Shown here piece by piece: positions 44,303 through 54,083 of a stretch of DNA of 64,000 nucleotides. A program made the position numbers and the translations under genes. This DNA comes from an uncultured Lachnospiraceae bacterium (lineage in GTDB: Bacteria; Bacillota; Clostridia; Lachnospirales; Lachnospiraceae). Below the pieces are notes generated by a model. The model was not told the DNA's origin. It ran no database searches and saw nothing but the letters and a program-made list of their open reading frames with translations. Each line of letters starts with the position of its first letter. The stretch's first letter is position 1. The DNA lies in NCBI GenBank assembly GCA_910584685.1, contig CAJUAO010000014.1, positions 1 through 64,000 on the forward strand. Reading direction: 5' to 3'.

Positions 44303-47248
44303 TTAGCCTACATTATTTATCGGCAGTCTTCCAAAATCCTTAAGCATTTTTAAAAAGCTTTTGGAAACATCATATAGCTGTCTGTCCGTATACGACTCTC
44401 TTTCACCTATACTTTCTGCTGCCGTAAGCTGCCACTCTTTAACACCTTCTGCAAATTCCTTTTCAAGGCTTTCATTGCTACATACAATATATCCTGTCAG
44501 CTTTCCTTCACTTACGGTTATATTTGCCTCTACCTTTCCCGTAAGCTTATCATTTGCAGATATTTTTATATTATTTTCCTTTGCCCCCTTATGTGAAAAC
44601 TTTACCTTTACAAGCACCATCTCTCCATCCATGTCCATTGGTATATGATAACACCTGTTTTCAGCTGCCTTAGCCATAAACCTTGCCACATTATAAATTC
44701 CCTTATATTTAAGACTTTCTATGCTTTCCGTTTCCATTTCCTTCTCTGCAAGGGCCAGAGTCTCATTCATTAAATCCTTATATCCGGCGGCGGCTTCCTG
44801 CTCCCCTTCAAGACTGTCTAAAAACTTCTGCTCCCCGTTTATCTCATTTTTAAAATACGAGCTTATATCTTTGTTTTTTTTCATAAGCCTTGACAGAGCC
44901 GACAGATTTTCCATACTAGGCGCCATGCCGCTGTCAAGTAAATCATATACCATCTCCTCTGTATATTCTGCGGCGTCACCAAATATTTCATTAAGTCTGT
45001 AGGTCTCATAGCCGTTATTTAACGCTTTTACTCTCTCCTGCTCGTCATATGACGCATATGTCTGCCACATTTTGTCTATATCTTCATCTAAAAGCTTTTC
45101 CGGTGATACGCTTCCCCTGCCGCCGTGGATGCCCTCGAGTATATCTGAAAGCTTATTCTTTATAAGCCTTCCCTGATAATATCCTGTATTATCATTGACG
45201 GTAGTGGAATTTCCATATTTTGACCTTGATTTTTCCGCCGATAATAAATTGCCAAGTGTCAGCGCTACGCCTTCGCTTAAAACAGCGCCTACGGCTCTTG
45301 TATCTGCCCTTTCTATTGTTTTTATGGCACGGTACAGTTCTATAAATGCCTGTCTCTCCTCCCTTGTAACGGCTCCGGTTTTTTCAAGCTTCCACAGATA
45401 TTTGCTGTACTCTTCATTTTCGTCGGCTCCTATCTGAGCGTTTATCTGCTCCAGCCTTTCATTTAATGTCTCTATGTTTTCATCCAGTGGATTTATATTA
45501 TTTTCTATAAGATATGATGCTGTTTTCGGCGTAATATTTTTTATAACCCTGTCTACCTCTGTTGTTTTTTCAGCCATCATAAGTATGCTTTCCCTGTTTA
45601 TCTCCATAGAATTATAACCCAGCACCCTTACCGCCCTTCTGTATACATCGTTAGCCGTAAGTCCTGCCTCCTCTATAAGATTATCCGCATTACCAAATGC
45701 TTTTTTAATGCTGTCGCCTAAATCGCCTCTTACCTGTGTTCCAACCGCCTCATATGTTTCTCCTGCTTTTTCATATGCAAGCCTTTGACGGATTCCTTCA
45801 TTATATATATTATGTACGTTAAACTGCTCACTGCTTTCAACCACAGTACCTACTGCCGAAACAGGAAGCCCTGTAAGCTGTCCCATTATCTCCATTACGT
45901 TTGTAAGCCCGGACACCCTTTCATCTGTGGGCTCATTAAAAAATACGGAATTGTATAAGTTGTCCTCCTCCCTTATTTCCTTTACCATGTACTCTATATC
46001 TGTATATGTTACATCCACGCCAAGCTTCTCCATAATCATGGCTCCTGCCATGGTCATCACTGCCTTTGCCTGATTGAGAAGATTTAATATCTGGTTTCTT
46101 CTTCTGTCATTTTCTTTATTATTTCCGACGCTTCTATCATTATTAGGACTCTTATCATTCTCGTTCTTTACATTTTTGCCCCTCTCGCTTTTTACATAGT
46201 TCTCCGGTGTATTGTCACTGTTTCCCCGGATATAATCCATATATTTTTTCAGATTGGCAACGTTAAGGGTGAGGTCGTTATCAGCTATATATTGCGCTGC
46301 GCCGTCATCTGCCTTTTGTATAATGTCAACTGCTTCCTGAGCCTTTTCTGCATCAATCCAGCCTTCCGTCATATATGCATTTTCAAAGGCCTCCCCAAAG
46401 ACATTTGCCAAAACCATATTTGCCTTTACGCTTTCCATATCCCTTGCATCAGGCGCTTCTATTTCCTTTAGCTTTATGTACTTTACAAGGCTGTCCGTTG
46501 TAAGGGGTATGTCTCTTTCCAGCAGCCACTTTGCTGCTCCTAAAGAATTTTCATCTGCCTCTATACCGTTTTTTTCCAAAAACTTTTCTACCTGAGGCAA
46601 AAGCTGCTCCCACTGCTCATCAGGCATACTTGCGCCTTCTGTGCCTGAGAGAGCGCCCTCCTTAGAATGAACTGCCATATAAACATTTTTTACGGTTGGC
46701 TCAAGATTATTTTTTAACATATATTCCTTTGCGCCGTCATCTATATAATCTATACTCTCCGTCATTTTCATGCTGCTTGCAAGAGCCGGTGATTTTATTA
46801 CCTTATCTATTTTTTCCTGACTGACATTAAGAGATGATGAATTTTCTTTCCCGTAGGCTGCAAGCTGTATCTGTATCCGCTCATATACCGTGACAAGTAT
46901 GCCCATATCTTCCTTATCGGCAGTTATTCCAAGCTCTGCAAAAGCTGAATAATCCTCCTTGGTCACAAGATTCTTAAGAGTGTCTATGGCAGAATTAAGA
47001 AAGTCCATAATGCTTTCATTTTCTTCCGCAATAGAAGCCGACAATTCTTTTGTACCATCTGTTATGTTAGATTCCTTATCATATCCGAAAAATCCGTCCT
47101 GATTTTCATTAAGCTTTTGGTAATTTACCGGACATATATTTTGCGAAATGTTTCCCTTCTCCTTATCTGCCATTCCGACAGACTGAAAGAAATTCTTATA
47201 TGCCTGTGCATATTTTTCCTGCGCATATTTTTCTATGTTTATGTTCAT
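44303..47248 (-). CDS. 981-aa DUF6240-like flagellar-locus protein
   Basis: A large, mostly helical, acidic, soluble protein with no signal peptide or membrane helix. It contains internal similarity of the form 'ENNLEPTVKNVYMA / DNDLTLNVANLKKYMD / ENNINPLDENIETL / DSGMAPSMENLSALS', about six helical repeats. A C-terminal beta-rich domain (about 870-935: VLVKVKFSHKGAKENNIKIS, LTGKVEANITVSEGKLTGYI) looks like the FliK C-terminal core that binds FlhB. From memory it fits DUF6240, found next to flagellar genes in Lachnospiraceae. A role in hook/filament length control or export is inference. Flagellin follows after 25 bases. Confidence 0.72.
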   Translation of the reverse strand: MNINIEKYAQEKYAQAYKNFFQSVGMADKEKGNISQNICPVNYQKLNENQDGFFGYDKESNITDGTKELSASIAEENESIMDFLNSAIDTLKNLVTKEDYSAFAELGITADKEDMGILVTVYERIQIQLAAYGKENSSSLNVSQEKIDKVIKSPALASSMKMTESIDYIDDGAKEYMLKNNLEPTVKNVYMAVHSKEGALSGTEGASMPDEQWEQLLPQVEKFLEKNGIEADENSLGAAKWLLERDIPLTTDSLVKYIKLKEIEAPDARDMESVKANMVLANVFGEAFENAYMTEGWIDAEKAQEAVDIIQKADDGAAQYIADNDLTLNVANLKKYMDYIRGNSDNTPENYVKSERGKNVKNENDKSPNNDRSVGNNKENDRRRNQILNLLNQAKAVMTMAGAMIMEKLGVDVTYTDIEYMVKEIREEDNLYNSVFFNEPTDERVSGLTNVMEIMGQLTGLPVSAVGTVVESSEQFNVHNIYNEGIRQRLAYEKAGETYEAVGTQVRGDLGDSIKKAFGNADNLIEEAGLTANDVYRRAVRVLGYNSMEINRESILMMAEKTTEVDRVIKNITPKTASYLIENNINPLDENIETLNERLEQINAQIGADENEEYSKYLWKLEKTGAVTREERQAFIELYRAIKTIERADTRAVGAVLSEGVALTLGNLLSAEKSRSKYGNSTTVNDNTGYYQGRLIKNKLSDILEGIHGGRGSVSPEKLLDEDIDKMWQTYASYDEQERVKALNNGYETYRLNEIFGDAAEYTEEMVYDLLDSGMAPSMENLSALSRLMKKNKDISSYFKNEINGEQKFLDSLEGEQEAAAGYKDLMNETLALAEKEMETESIESLKYKGIYNVARFMAKAAENRCYHIPMDMDGEMVLVKVKFSHKGAKENNIKISANDKLTGKVEANITVSEGKLTGYIVCSNESLEKEFAEGVKEWQLTAAESIGERESYTDRQLYDVSKSFLKMLKDFGRLPINNVG

Positions 47249-47286
47249 TTATTTTTACCGCCTTTACATAATTGTATTTCATATTT

Positions 47287-47559
47287 TTATATATCGGCAA
47301 TTTCTTCTCCGTTCTTAATTGACATACAGGCCTTAGCCTCCTCGTCCTTCATCTGGTTAAGCAATATTTTATATCTGAGCTGTAATGCATTCAGCTCATA
47401 AATGCAGCAGTCTATCATATCAGGCTCTACCACGTAGGACAAATTTGCATACAGCGCGTCAATATCATCTCTTGCCGCCTTAAGCTCTGCCATTAGCTCC
47501 GCTCTTTTTTCTGCTATTAAATCCTCCTCGCTTTTCTTATCCTTAAAAAACAACCTCAT
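47287..47559 (-). CDS. DUF2508 (YaaL-like) small protein
   Basis: The product is 90 residues from the ATG at 47559 (MRLFFKDKKSEEDLIAEKRA), which follows GGAAAGG; the longer in-frame start has no ribosome site. The pattern VVEPDMIDCCIYELNALQLRYKILL matches DUF2508/YaaL, usually found near the recombination gene recR in Bacillus, but here it leads the flagellin block. Function is unknown. It is helical and cytosolic. Confidence 0.72.
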   Translation of the reverse strand: MRLFFKDKKSEEDLIAEKRAELMAELKAARDDIDALYANLSYVVEPDMIDCCIYELNALQLRYKILLNQMKDEEAKACMSIKNGEEIADI

Positions 47560-47730
47560 TTTTTCAGTCCTTTCCCAAATAATATAGCTTACCTGCACAT
47601 TACAATTATGTTCATTATATGATTATTTATTCCAAAAAATGTATTTATTATCAGGTTTTTTCCATAAAACGCTTGAATATTAAAAGGACAAAATATAAAA
47701 TATCGGGTGCAAATGCCTTTGTAATTTTAT

Positions 47731-47758
47731 TTACCATATTAAAAAATACTATTATAAT
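47731..47758 (+). promoter_or_regulatory. Candidate promoter of the Tad pilus cluster
   Basis: TTACCA and TATAAT are spaced 16 bases apart, 68 bases before the first Tad gene. The -35 is a moderate match. Confidence 0.4.
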
Positions 47759-47826
47759 GACCTTACTTCAAGATTTTGTATCTGTTCACTATCCGCCCTG
47801 ATTAATGTCAGGAGGTGAAGCTTCAG

Positions 47827-48849
47827 ATGAATGATGGACTTGTTGCCATTGTAGATTCTGAGGAAGATTACGCTGTCAAGCTGGCAGATTATTTCAATGC
47901 AAAAAGCGGTCTGGGTTACAATGTTCAGGTTTTCACCAACATATACTCCTATTTAGAATTTGACAAAAATAACTATACTGATATATTAATTATATCATAT
48001 ATTTATGGGGATTATTTATCCGACCTTTTACATACAAGACAGATATATATTTTATCTGAAAGTTCTGTAGATATAACTCTTTCGGAATTTGTTTCTATAT
48101 ATAAATATCAGTCAACGGATAATATTATCAGAGAAGTCATGACTAATTATTCTGCCGCATCATCTGTAAATTCATTTCTTTCTGTAAAAAATGCCTGCTC
48201 AAAAATTTACAGCGTATATTCCCCCGTAAAAAGATGTGGTAAAACAACCTTTGCGCTTACAATGGGCTGTCTTTTATCCAAAGAGGAAAGTACCTTGTTC
48301 CTGACTCTTGAGGAATATTCCGGACTGTCATTTTATACCGGTACGGCTTACTCAGGTGATTTATCAGACCTTCTTTATTTCTACAGGCAAAATCCATATA
48401 ATCTTGACAAAAAATTATTGGCTCTTTCCCATTCTCTGCACAATTTAGATTTTATTCCTCCCATACGTTTTTCTTCAGATTTCAAATGTATGAGCAGCAG
48501 CGACTGGCTTAATCTTTTTAGCGCCATTGCTTCTCTTGGAGTATATAAAAATATTATTTTGGATTTATCCGACAGCTCAGTGGATATTTTCCCTCTGTTT
48601 GATTTATCTGATATTATATATTTTCCTGTTTTAAAGGATTCTTTATCTATGGAAAAGATTAATAATTTTAACAATGTCATAAGATTACTTGGAAAGAATA
48701 CGCTGTTTGAAAAAATTAAGGAGGTACTGCTTCCTGCTTTTGAATTATCAAAATCAGATAGTTCCCATGAAGCCGCCGAGTCTTTTTACGGTCTGCTATA
48801 TGGTTCATATGGCTCCAGCATATGGAATATTATTAAAAATAATGAATGA
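47827..48849 (+). CDS. TadZ/CpaE-like pilus localisation ATPase
   Basis: The first gene of the Tad cluster. The N-terminal receiver-like domain (about 1-120) lacks a clear phospho-acceptor. The second half is a MinD/ParA-like domain whose P-loop, VKRCGKTTFAL (about 136), keeps the signature Lys but departs from KGGVGKT. TadZ-type proteins position the Tad machine at the cell pole or membrane. I choose ATG at 47827 after AGGAGG; GTG at 47815 overlaps the ribosome site. The stop overlaps the next start by 8 bases. Confidence 0.8.
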   Translation: MNDGLVAIVDSEEDYAVKLADYFNAKSGLGYNVQVFTNIYSYLEFDKNNYTDILIISYIYGDYLSDLLHTRQIYILSESSVDITLSEFVSIYKYQSTDNIIREVMTNYSAASSVNSFLSVKNACSKIYSVYSPVKRCGKTTFALTMGCLLSKEESTLFLTLEEYSGLSFYTGTAYSGDLSDLLYFYRQNPYNLDKKLLALSHSLHNLDFIPPIRFSSDFKCMSSSDWLNLFSAIASLGVYKNIILDLSDSSVDIFPLFDLSDIIYFPVLKDSLSMEKINNFNNVIRLLGKNTLFEKIKEVLLPAFELSKSDSSHEAAESFYGLLYGSYGSSIWNIIKNNE

Positions 48850-50071
48850 TAACTTATTTCAAGCTATTAGAAATGCTTTAATTTCTAAAATTGATTTTAC
48901 TCAAAACGCGGATAATGATGAGATACATGCTCTTATAGACGAGGAGCTTCTTGAGGCTTCAAGAAAAACTTATATTTCTCTTGAAAATCGTCTTTCTCTA
49001 AGTAAAGAGCTCTTTAACTCAATAAGAGGGCTTGACATTTTAGAGGATTTCCTGAACGATGACTCCATAACGGAAATCATGGTTAATGGCTATAATCATA
49101 TCTTTTTAGAAAGAAACGGACGTATATTTGATTCCGGCAAAAGCTTTTCTTCCCCCGAAAAGCTTTCAGACATAGTACAGCAGATTGTCGCTGCCTCAAA
49201 CAAGCGTGTTAATCAGTCCTCTCCTATTGTGGACACAAGACTTGCGGACGGCTCCAGAGTAAATATTGTACTGAATCCTATTTCCCTTGATGGGCCTGCA
49301 CTTACTATAAGACGTTTTCCAAAAATTCCTCTAGCCATGGAAAACCTTATAGAAACAGGCTCCATCACCAAGGATGCCGCCCATACCCTAAAGCAGCTTG
49401 TAAAATCACGCTACAACATATTTATCAGCGGCAGTACAGGCTCCGGTAAAACCACATTTTTAAATATATTATCCGGCTTCATACCACCCTTGGAAAGAGT
49501 TATAACCATTGAGGATTCTGCCGAGCTTCAGCTTTATCACCTTAAAAACCTTATAAGGCTTGAGGCAAGGCAGGCAAACGAGGAGGGTGCAAATATGATT
49601 ACCATACGTGACCTTATAAGGACAAGTCTTCGTATGCGGCCTGACAGAATAGTCGTCGGCGAAGTAAGGGGCTTTGAGGCTCTTGATATGCTGCAGGCAA
49701 TGTGTACAGGACACGACGGAAGCCTGTCTACCGGTCACGGAAATAATCCAAAGGATATGCTTACCCGATTGGAGACTATGATTCTTATGGGCATTGACAT
49801 TCCAAGCCACGCCGTAAGAAATCAAATCGTTTCAGGAATCGACATTATGGTTCATCTGGGAAGGCTTCGTGACGGCTCAAGACATATTATAAGTATCTCG
49901 GAATTACTTGACTGTCACGAGTCTGCCTTCCTTCTCAATCCCCTCTATGAGTTTAAGGAAGCAGGGGAGACTGAAAACGGCAAAGTTTTAGGATTTTTGG
50001 AAAAAACCGGAAACAAGCTTAAAAACACTTTTAAATTACATGCCGCCGGCATAAAGGAGTCTGAATTATGA
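48842..50071 (+). CDS. tadA: TadA/CpaF-type secretion ATPase
   Basis: The hexameric motor of the Tad pilus, type II/IV secretion ATPase family. The 409-residue protein has an N-terminal domain with TEIMVNGYNHIFLERNGRI, the Walker A GSTGSGKTTFLN (about 203), Asp box TIEDSAELQL, and LRMRPDRIVVGEVRGFEALD (Walker B), then GHDGSLSTGH (His box). All are intact. The ATG at 48842 overlaps tadZ; a longer in-frame start lies inside tadZ and is not supported. It overlaps tadB by 4 bases. Confidence 0.95.
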   Translation: MNDNLFQAIRNALISKIDFTQNADNDEIHALIDEELLEASRKTYISLENRLSLSKELFNSIRGLDILEDFLNDDSITEIMVNGYNHIFLERNGRIFDSGKSFSSPEKLSDIVQQIVAASNKRVNQSSPIVDTRLADGSRVNIVLNPISLDGPALTIRRFPKIPLAMENLIETGSITKDAAHTLKQLVKSRYNIFISGSTGSGKTTFLNILSGFIPPLERVITIEDSAELQLYHLKNLIRLEARQANEEGANMITIRDLIRTSLRMRPDRIVVGEVRGFEALDMLQAMCTGHDGSLSTGHGNNPKDMLTRLETMILMGIDIPSHAVRNQIVSGIDIMVHLGRLRDGSRHIISISELLDCHESAFLLNPLYEFKEAGETENGKVLGFLEKTGNKLKNTFKLHAAGIKESEL

Positions 50072-50814
50072 GCTTAACAGATTATACCAGCTACAGATTG
50101 TCAGTAAAGGAATATATTTTCTATGGTATATTGGGAATGTCAGCTATTTTAGTAATATCATATTTATTTTATCATTCCCTTATTCCTGCAGCGCTTTTCC
50201 TGCCCCTTTCCTATCTTTATTTTAAGCAGGTAAGCCGCCGTCTTTACAGCAAACGCTATAATAAGCTGTGCAGGCAATTTAAGGACTCCCTAGTCTCTCT
50301 GTCGGCCTCCTTAGAGGCAGGCTGCTCCATTGAAAATGCCGTATGGGAAGCATATCTTGAAATATCAGTGTTATATTCAAGAAATTCATATATGGCAGGC
50401 GAGCTTATCTCCATATATAATCAGCTACAGCTTTCCATTCCCGTTGAGGAGGCATTTTCAAACCTGGCAGCCAGAACAGACGTGGATGATATACTTACCT
50501 TCTGCGAAATATTAAAAATTTCTAAGCGTACTGACGGAAATCTGGTTTCCATCATACGCTCAACCGCCAGTACCATTGAGGAAAAATTTGAAATCAGACG
50601 GGAAATAAGCACAAATATAAACGGAAAAAAATTTGAGCAGCTTATTATGTCTGTAATGCCTATACTTATTATTATTTATATAAAGCTTACCTCTCCGGAT
50701 TTTTTTAATCCTCTTTACGGCAACATTGCAGGTATTGCCTTTGTAACAATATGTCTTTTAGTATATGGCTTTTCCATATACTTATCACTTAAAATAATAA
50801 AAATTGAGGTGTAG
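50068..50814 (+). CDS. tadB: TadB-like inner-membrane platform protein (T2SF)
   Basis: The 248-residue protein has two N-terminal membrane helices (about 17-55), a cytoplasmic T2SF domain (FKDSLVSLSASLEAGCSIENA, about 75-190) and two C-terminal helices. Platform proteins couple the ATPase to pilin addition. The start overlaps tadA by 4 bases (ATGA), indicating coupled translation. Confidence 0.88.
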   Translation: MSLTDYTSYRLSVKEYIFYGILGMSAILVISYLFYHSLIPAALFLPLSYLYFKQVSRRLYSKRYNKLCRQFKDSLVSLSASLEAGCSIENAVWEAYLEISVLYSRNSYMAGELISIYNQLQLSIPVEEAFSNLAARTDVDDILTFCEILKISKRTDGNLVSIIRSTASTIEEKFEIRREISTNINGKKFEQLIMSVMPILIIIYIKLTSPDFFNPLYGNIAGIAFVTICLLVYGFSIYLSLKIIKIEV

Positions 50815-50815
50815 T

Positions 50816-52282
50816 ATGATATTTATATACTTTATTATGTTATCAATAGTTATCACTCTTACCATTGCCTTAAGAAAGTATCATATTGAATTTAAAAATC
50901 ATTTAAGAAAACATGAGCATCCCTTTAGCTTTCTTTATGGACTGTGTTTTTTCCTGACGGATACATATGTTAAAGCATATAACAAATTTAAACCAAACGG
51001 CCCGGAGCCTTTTCACTCCTTAAAAAGCAAAATGCATATGCTTTATCCCGGAAAAAACATTTCAGAAATGCTTTATATTTCTTTGGCAAAACGAATGGCT
51101 GCCGGCATTGCCGTATTTATATTTTTTATGAGCGCAGGCTTAATATATTCTATCAGCGTGCTTCTGGGCAATAAAAATGTAACCGAGCTTTCCAGACCAA
51201 ACGACGGCTCAGATTCTATTACTTATACCCTTATAGCTGATACTAACGATACTACGGAGCAAATAGAGGTTGATATTTCAAAAAAAATGTATGAATATAG
51301 TGAGATTATCACGCTTTTTGACAAATATAGGGAGGATATAATTACAGCTATGCTTGGAGAAAATACTTCCTCTGAATACGTCACAAAGCCCTTAAGCTTT
51401 CCTTCCTCCATAGGAGATGAAGCAATATCTCTTTCATGGCAGCCTGAGAATTTGTCCTTTATAGATTTAAACGGAGAGCTTATATATGAAAACATATCCT
51501 CTGAAGGAACTCACACCTGTGTCTATATCACCATGAAGCTTTCCGATGTGGAGGCTACCCTTATGGCCGGCGTTATTTTATATCCTGACAGCTCTGACCG
51601 CTCCTCCCTGCTTCATGCTGAGATTATGAGCTATATTAATGAAAATAACAGCCCCTACAGCAGTACTGTATCCCTTCCTTCTAATATTTCCGGCTCCGAC
51701 GTAGCCTTTTTTCTTCCGGATAATAACAGTAATCTGATATTTTTTCCGATAGGTATAATTACATGTATTATATTGCTTTTTGCCTCATCTAAAGAGCTTA
51801 ATTCCAAAGTCAGGCTTCGAAATAATCAAATGCTTTCCGACTATCCTGAAATAGTTTCCAAGCTTCTGCTTTTGTCAAATGCAGGCTTAAATATACGAAA
51901 TGCATTTAAAAAAATAACAGAAGATTATTATAAAGGACTGTCAGCAAATGATATTCCTCATTATGCATATGAGGAGCTTTCAATTACATTAAATTCTCTT
52001 AACAGCGGAAAATCCGAAGCTACCGCTTATACCGAATATGGAAAAAGATGCCGTCTTATGCCATATATGAAGCTTGGCTCCCTTTTAGAACAAAACCTAA
52101 ATAAGGGCGCTAAGGAAATGCGGTTTCAGCTTGGAAGCGAGGTTAAAAATGCCTTTCAAAATTATAAGTCGGAAACCATAACTAAATCAAAGCAGGCGGA
52201 AACAAAGCTTATTTTTCCAATGCTTCTTATACTTATAGTTATAATGCTTCTCATAATGGTTCCGGCCTTTATGAATATGTAA
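50816..52282 (+). CDS. tadC: TadC-like platform protein with inserted outer domain
   Basis: The 488-residue product is much longer than usual TadC (about 300). Helix 1 (about 1-18) and helix 2 (about 85-107) are followed by an insert of roughly 190 residues (about 110-300) predicted to face outside, containing Ser/Thr/Asn-rich beta segments. Helix 3, the T2SF domain (DYPEIVSKLLLLSNAGLNIRNA) and a C-terminal helix (LIFPMLLILIVIMLLIMVP) complete it. ATG at 50816 follows GAGGTG; the TTG four codons upstream is less likely. Confidence 0.85.
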   Translation: MIFIYFIMLSIVITLTIALRKYHIEFKNHLRKHEHPFSFLYGLCFFLTDTYVKAYNKFKPNGPEPFHSLKSKMHMLYPGKNISEMLYISLAKRMAAGIAVFIFFMSAGLIYSISVLLGNKNVTELSRPNDGSDSITYTLIADTNDTTEQIEVDISKKMYEYSEIITLFDKYREDIITAMLGENTSSEYVTKPLSFPSSIGDEAISLSWQPENLSFIDLNGELIYENISSEGTHTCVYITMKLSDVEATLMAGVILYPDSSDRSSLLHAEIMSYINENNSPYSSTVSLPSNISGSDVAFFLPDNNSNLIFFPIGIITCIILLFASSKELNSKVRLRNNQMLSDYPEIVSKLLLLSNAGLNIRNAFKKITEDYYKGLSANDIPHYAYEELSITLNSLNSGKSEATAYTEYGKRCRLMPYMKLGSLLEQNLNKGAKEMRFQLGSEVKNAFQNYKSETITKSKQAETKLIFPMLLILIVIMLLIMVPAFMNM

Positions 52283-52337
52283 TCTTATCCGGTAATGGTG
52301 CCCTTTAAAACATTAAAAATTATATAAGGAGAGATAT

Positions 52338-52550
52338 ATGAATAAACTCTATGAAAAACTTAATACTGCAAAAATTCATCTTTTATGCTGTCTTAAAAAT
52401 ATAAATACAAACAATAAAGGCATGGGAGTTATTGAAATTGTCCTTATTATACTTGTGCTTGTAGGCCTTGTAATTATTTTCAGAAGTCAGATAACAGCTA
52501 TAATAACAAATGTTTTTTCTAAGGTAACAAAGGAGATAAATGGATTTTAA
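52338..52550 (+). CDS. Flp1-like pilin
   Basis: The 70-residue protein has a basic leader of about 27 residues, then GMGVIEIVLIILVLVGLVII, the hydrophobic N-terminal helix of mature Flp pilins with the conserved Glu at about position 5 after the likely cleavage Gly. The short tail is polar. It is the probable major subunit, processed by the A24 peptidase at 55031-55501. AAGGAGAGATAT precedes the ATG. Its stop overlaps the next gene by 11 bases. Confidence 0.85.
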   Translation: MNKLYEKLNTAKIHLLCCLKNINTNNKGMGVIEIVLIILVLVGLVIIFRSQITAIITNVFSKVTKEINGF

Positions 52551-54048
52551 CTATACCGGATATAAAGGCAGCATAACTGTCTATCTTGCCCTTACCCTTA
52601 CCATAATATTATCCCTGCTTTTCTGCGTTATAGAATCCGCAAGAATTTCTTCCTTAAAAACACGCTCCAAGGCTGTTTCATACATGGCGGCAGATTCCGC
52701 CTTTGGAGAATTTGCGCGGCCTCTTTTTGAAAAATACGGTTTATTCGGCGTTTTTTCAACGGAGGAGGATTTTCTTACAGACATTAAAAACTACGCTGTT
52801 AAAAACAGCTCCCCCGGCAATATAACCTTTAATACTTCCTTTAGCCTCCTTAACCTAAAGCTTAAGGATATCAGCTATAATAATATTTATCACCTTACTG
52901 ATAATGATGGAATTTTTTTCGCCAAACAGGCAACCGCCTATGAAAAATACCGTATTATTGCCGGGAAGCTAAAGGAATTTACAGGCTTAAACGACGCCGT
53001 TACAAAAGGCAGCCTTAATACTCCGGCATATATAGATGAACACGGCGCCTGTATTGATAATAAGAGTCTTTCCGTTCTTAACGATATGTCCGGCTCCAAA
53101 AGCTCATTATACAAGGACAGCTCCTATTCCTCCGCTAAAAGCCTTGAAGAAAATATTGCTTCTAAGGTGACTAATCTGCTTAAAAGCAACCTGCTTTTAT
53201 TTTTTATAGATGACGGCTATACTATATCCCACACTGCATTAGCTGATGAAACAAAAGAAACGCTTCCCTCCCATATATGCGTTTTATCTGAGGAGGCCAG
53301 GTCAATACAGGCAGGAAGCATATCTGACTTTATCACTGCTGCCGTTGACAAGGGACTTTTTGCAAGCTACATAAACAGCAGCTTCAGCTCATATGCTGAT
53401 ACGTCGGTAAATACTGCTTTATCTTTAAAATATCAGCGCGAATATATTTTATCAGGGTTAAGCGCTGACGACGATAATCTTTTATCCGCCGCCCTTTCAA
53501 TTATATCCTTAAGGGCTGCCTTTAACCTTACCTATCTGTTAACGGATGCTCCAAAGCGGGATGCCGCTGTTAATCTTGCAAATTCAATAACCTTTTACAC
53601 TCCTTTTGCATCACAGCTTGCCGCATTTACAATTCTCAGCCTTTGGTCATATGCGGAGGCTATTATTGATACAAGGGATTTATTTCACGGACAAAAAGTT
53701 CCTCTTATGAAAACAGCAGATACATGGACCTTGTCCTTAGAAGGTATTTTAACTCTGGGAAAATCAACCGCATCAAAAAATGACGGCAGCTCAGGATATA
53801 CTTATGATGAATATCTTAATATGTGTCTTTTTATTATGGAGCCTTTTACAATGTATTACAGATGTATGGATTTAATACAGCTTGATATGTGTGAAAATAT
53901 AAATCCTGATTTTCATATGAATTCCTGTATTATAGCCTCTGACATACATTTATTATATGAAGCCAAGCCTTTGTTTTCATCAGTTATTTTGTTGGCGTCA
54001 CCTGACATATATACATTTTCCGTAGACACTCTTTATGGATATGATTGA
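52540..54048 (+). CDS. DUF5702-family Tad-locus protein
   Basis: The 502-residue protein starts with a class III-like helix GSITVYLALTLTIILSLLFCVIESAR, resembling TadE/TadG-type anchors, followed by a large outer region. From memory this is DUF5702, which is linked with clostridial Tad clusters. It may be a minor pilin or tip-like component. AAGGAGATAA precedes the ATG. Overlaps on both sides indicate tight coupling. Confidence 0.8.
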   Translation: MDFNYTGYKGSITVYLALTLTIILSLLFCVIESARISSLKTRSKAVSYMAADSAFGEFARPLFEKYGLFGVFSTEEDFLTDIKNYAVKNSSPGNITFNTSFSLLNLKLKDISYNNIYHLTDNDGIFFAKQATAYEKYRIIAGKLKEFTGLNDAVTKGSLNTPAYIDEHGACIDNKSLSVLNDMSGSKSSLYKDSSYSSAKSLEENIASKVTNLLKSNLLLFFIDDGYTISHTALADETKETLPSHICVLSEEARSIQAGSISDFITAAVDKGLFASYINSSFSSYADTSVNTALSLKYQREYILSGLSADDDNLLSAALSIISLRAAFNLTYLLTDAPKRDAAVNLANSITFYTPFASQLAAFTILSLWSYAEAIIDTRDLFHGQKVPLMKTADTWTLSLEGILTLGKSTASKNDGSSGYTYDEYLNMCLFIMEPFTMYYRCMDLIQLDMCENINPDFHMNSCIIASDIHLLYEAKPLFSSVILLASPDIYTFSVDTLYGYD

Positions 54049-54083
54049 CACTTCATTTACAAAGAAAAAGGAGGAAAATAAAA

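Noticed and set aside
47560..47660. Sigma-28-type promoter upstream of the flagellin block
   Set aside because: The best TAAT...GCAGGTAA candidate has wrong spacing and weak matches to TAAA-N15-GCCGATAA.
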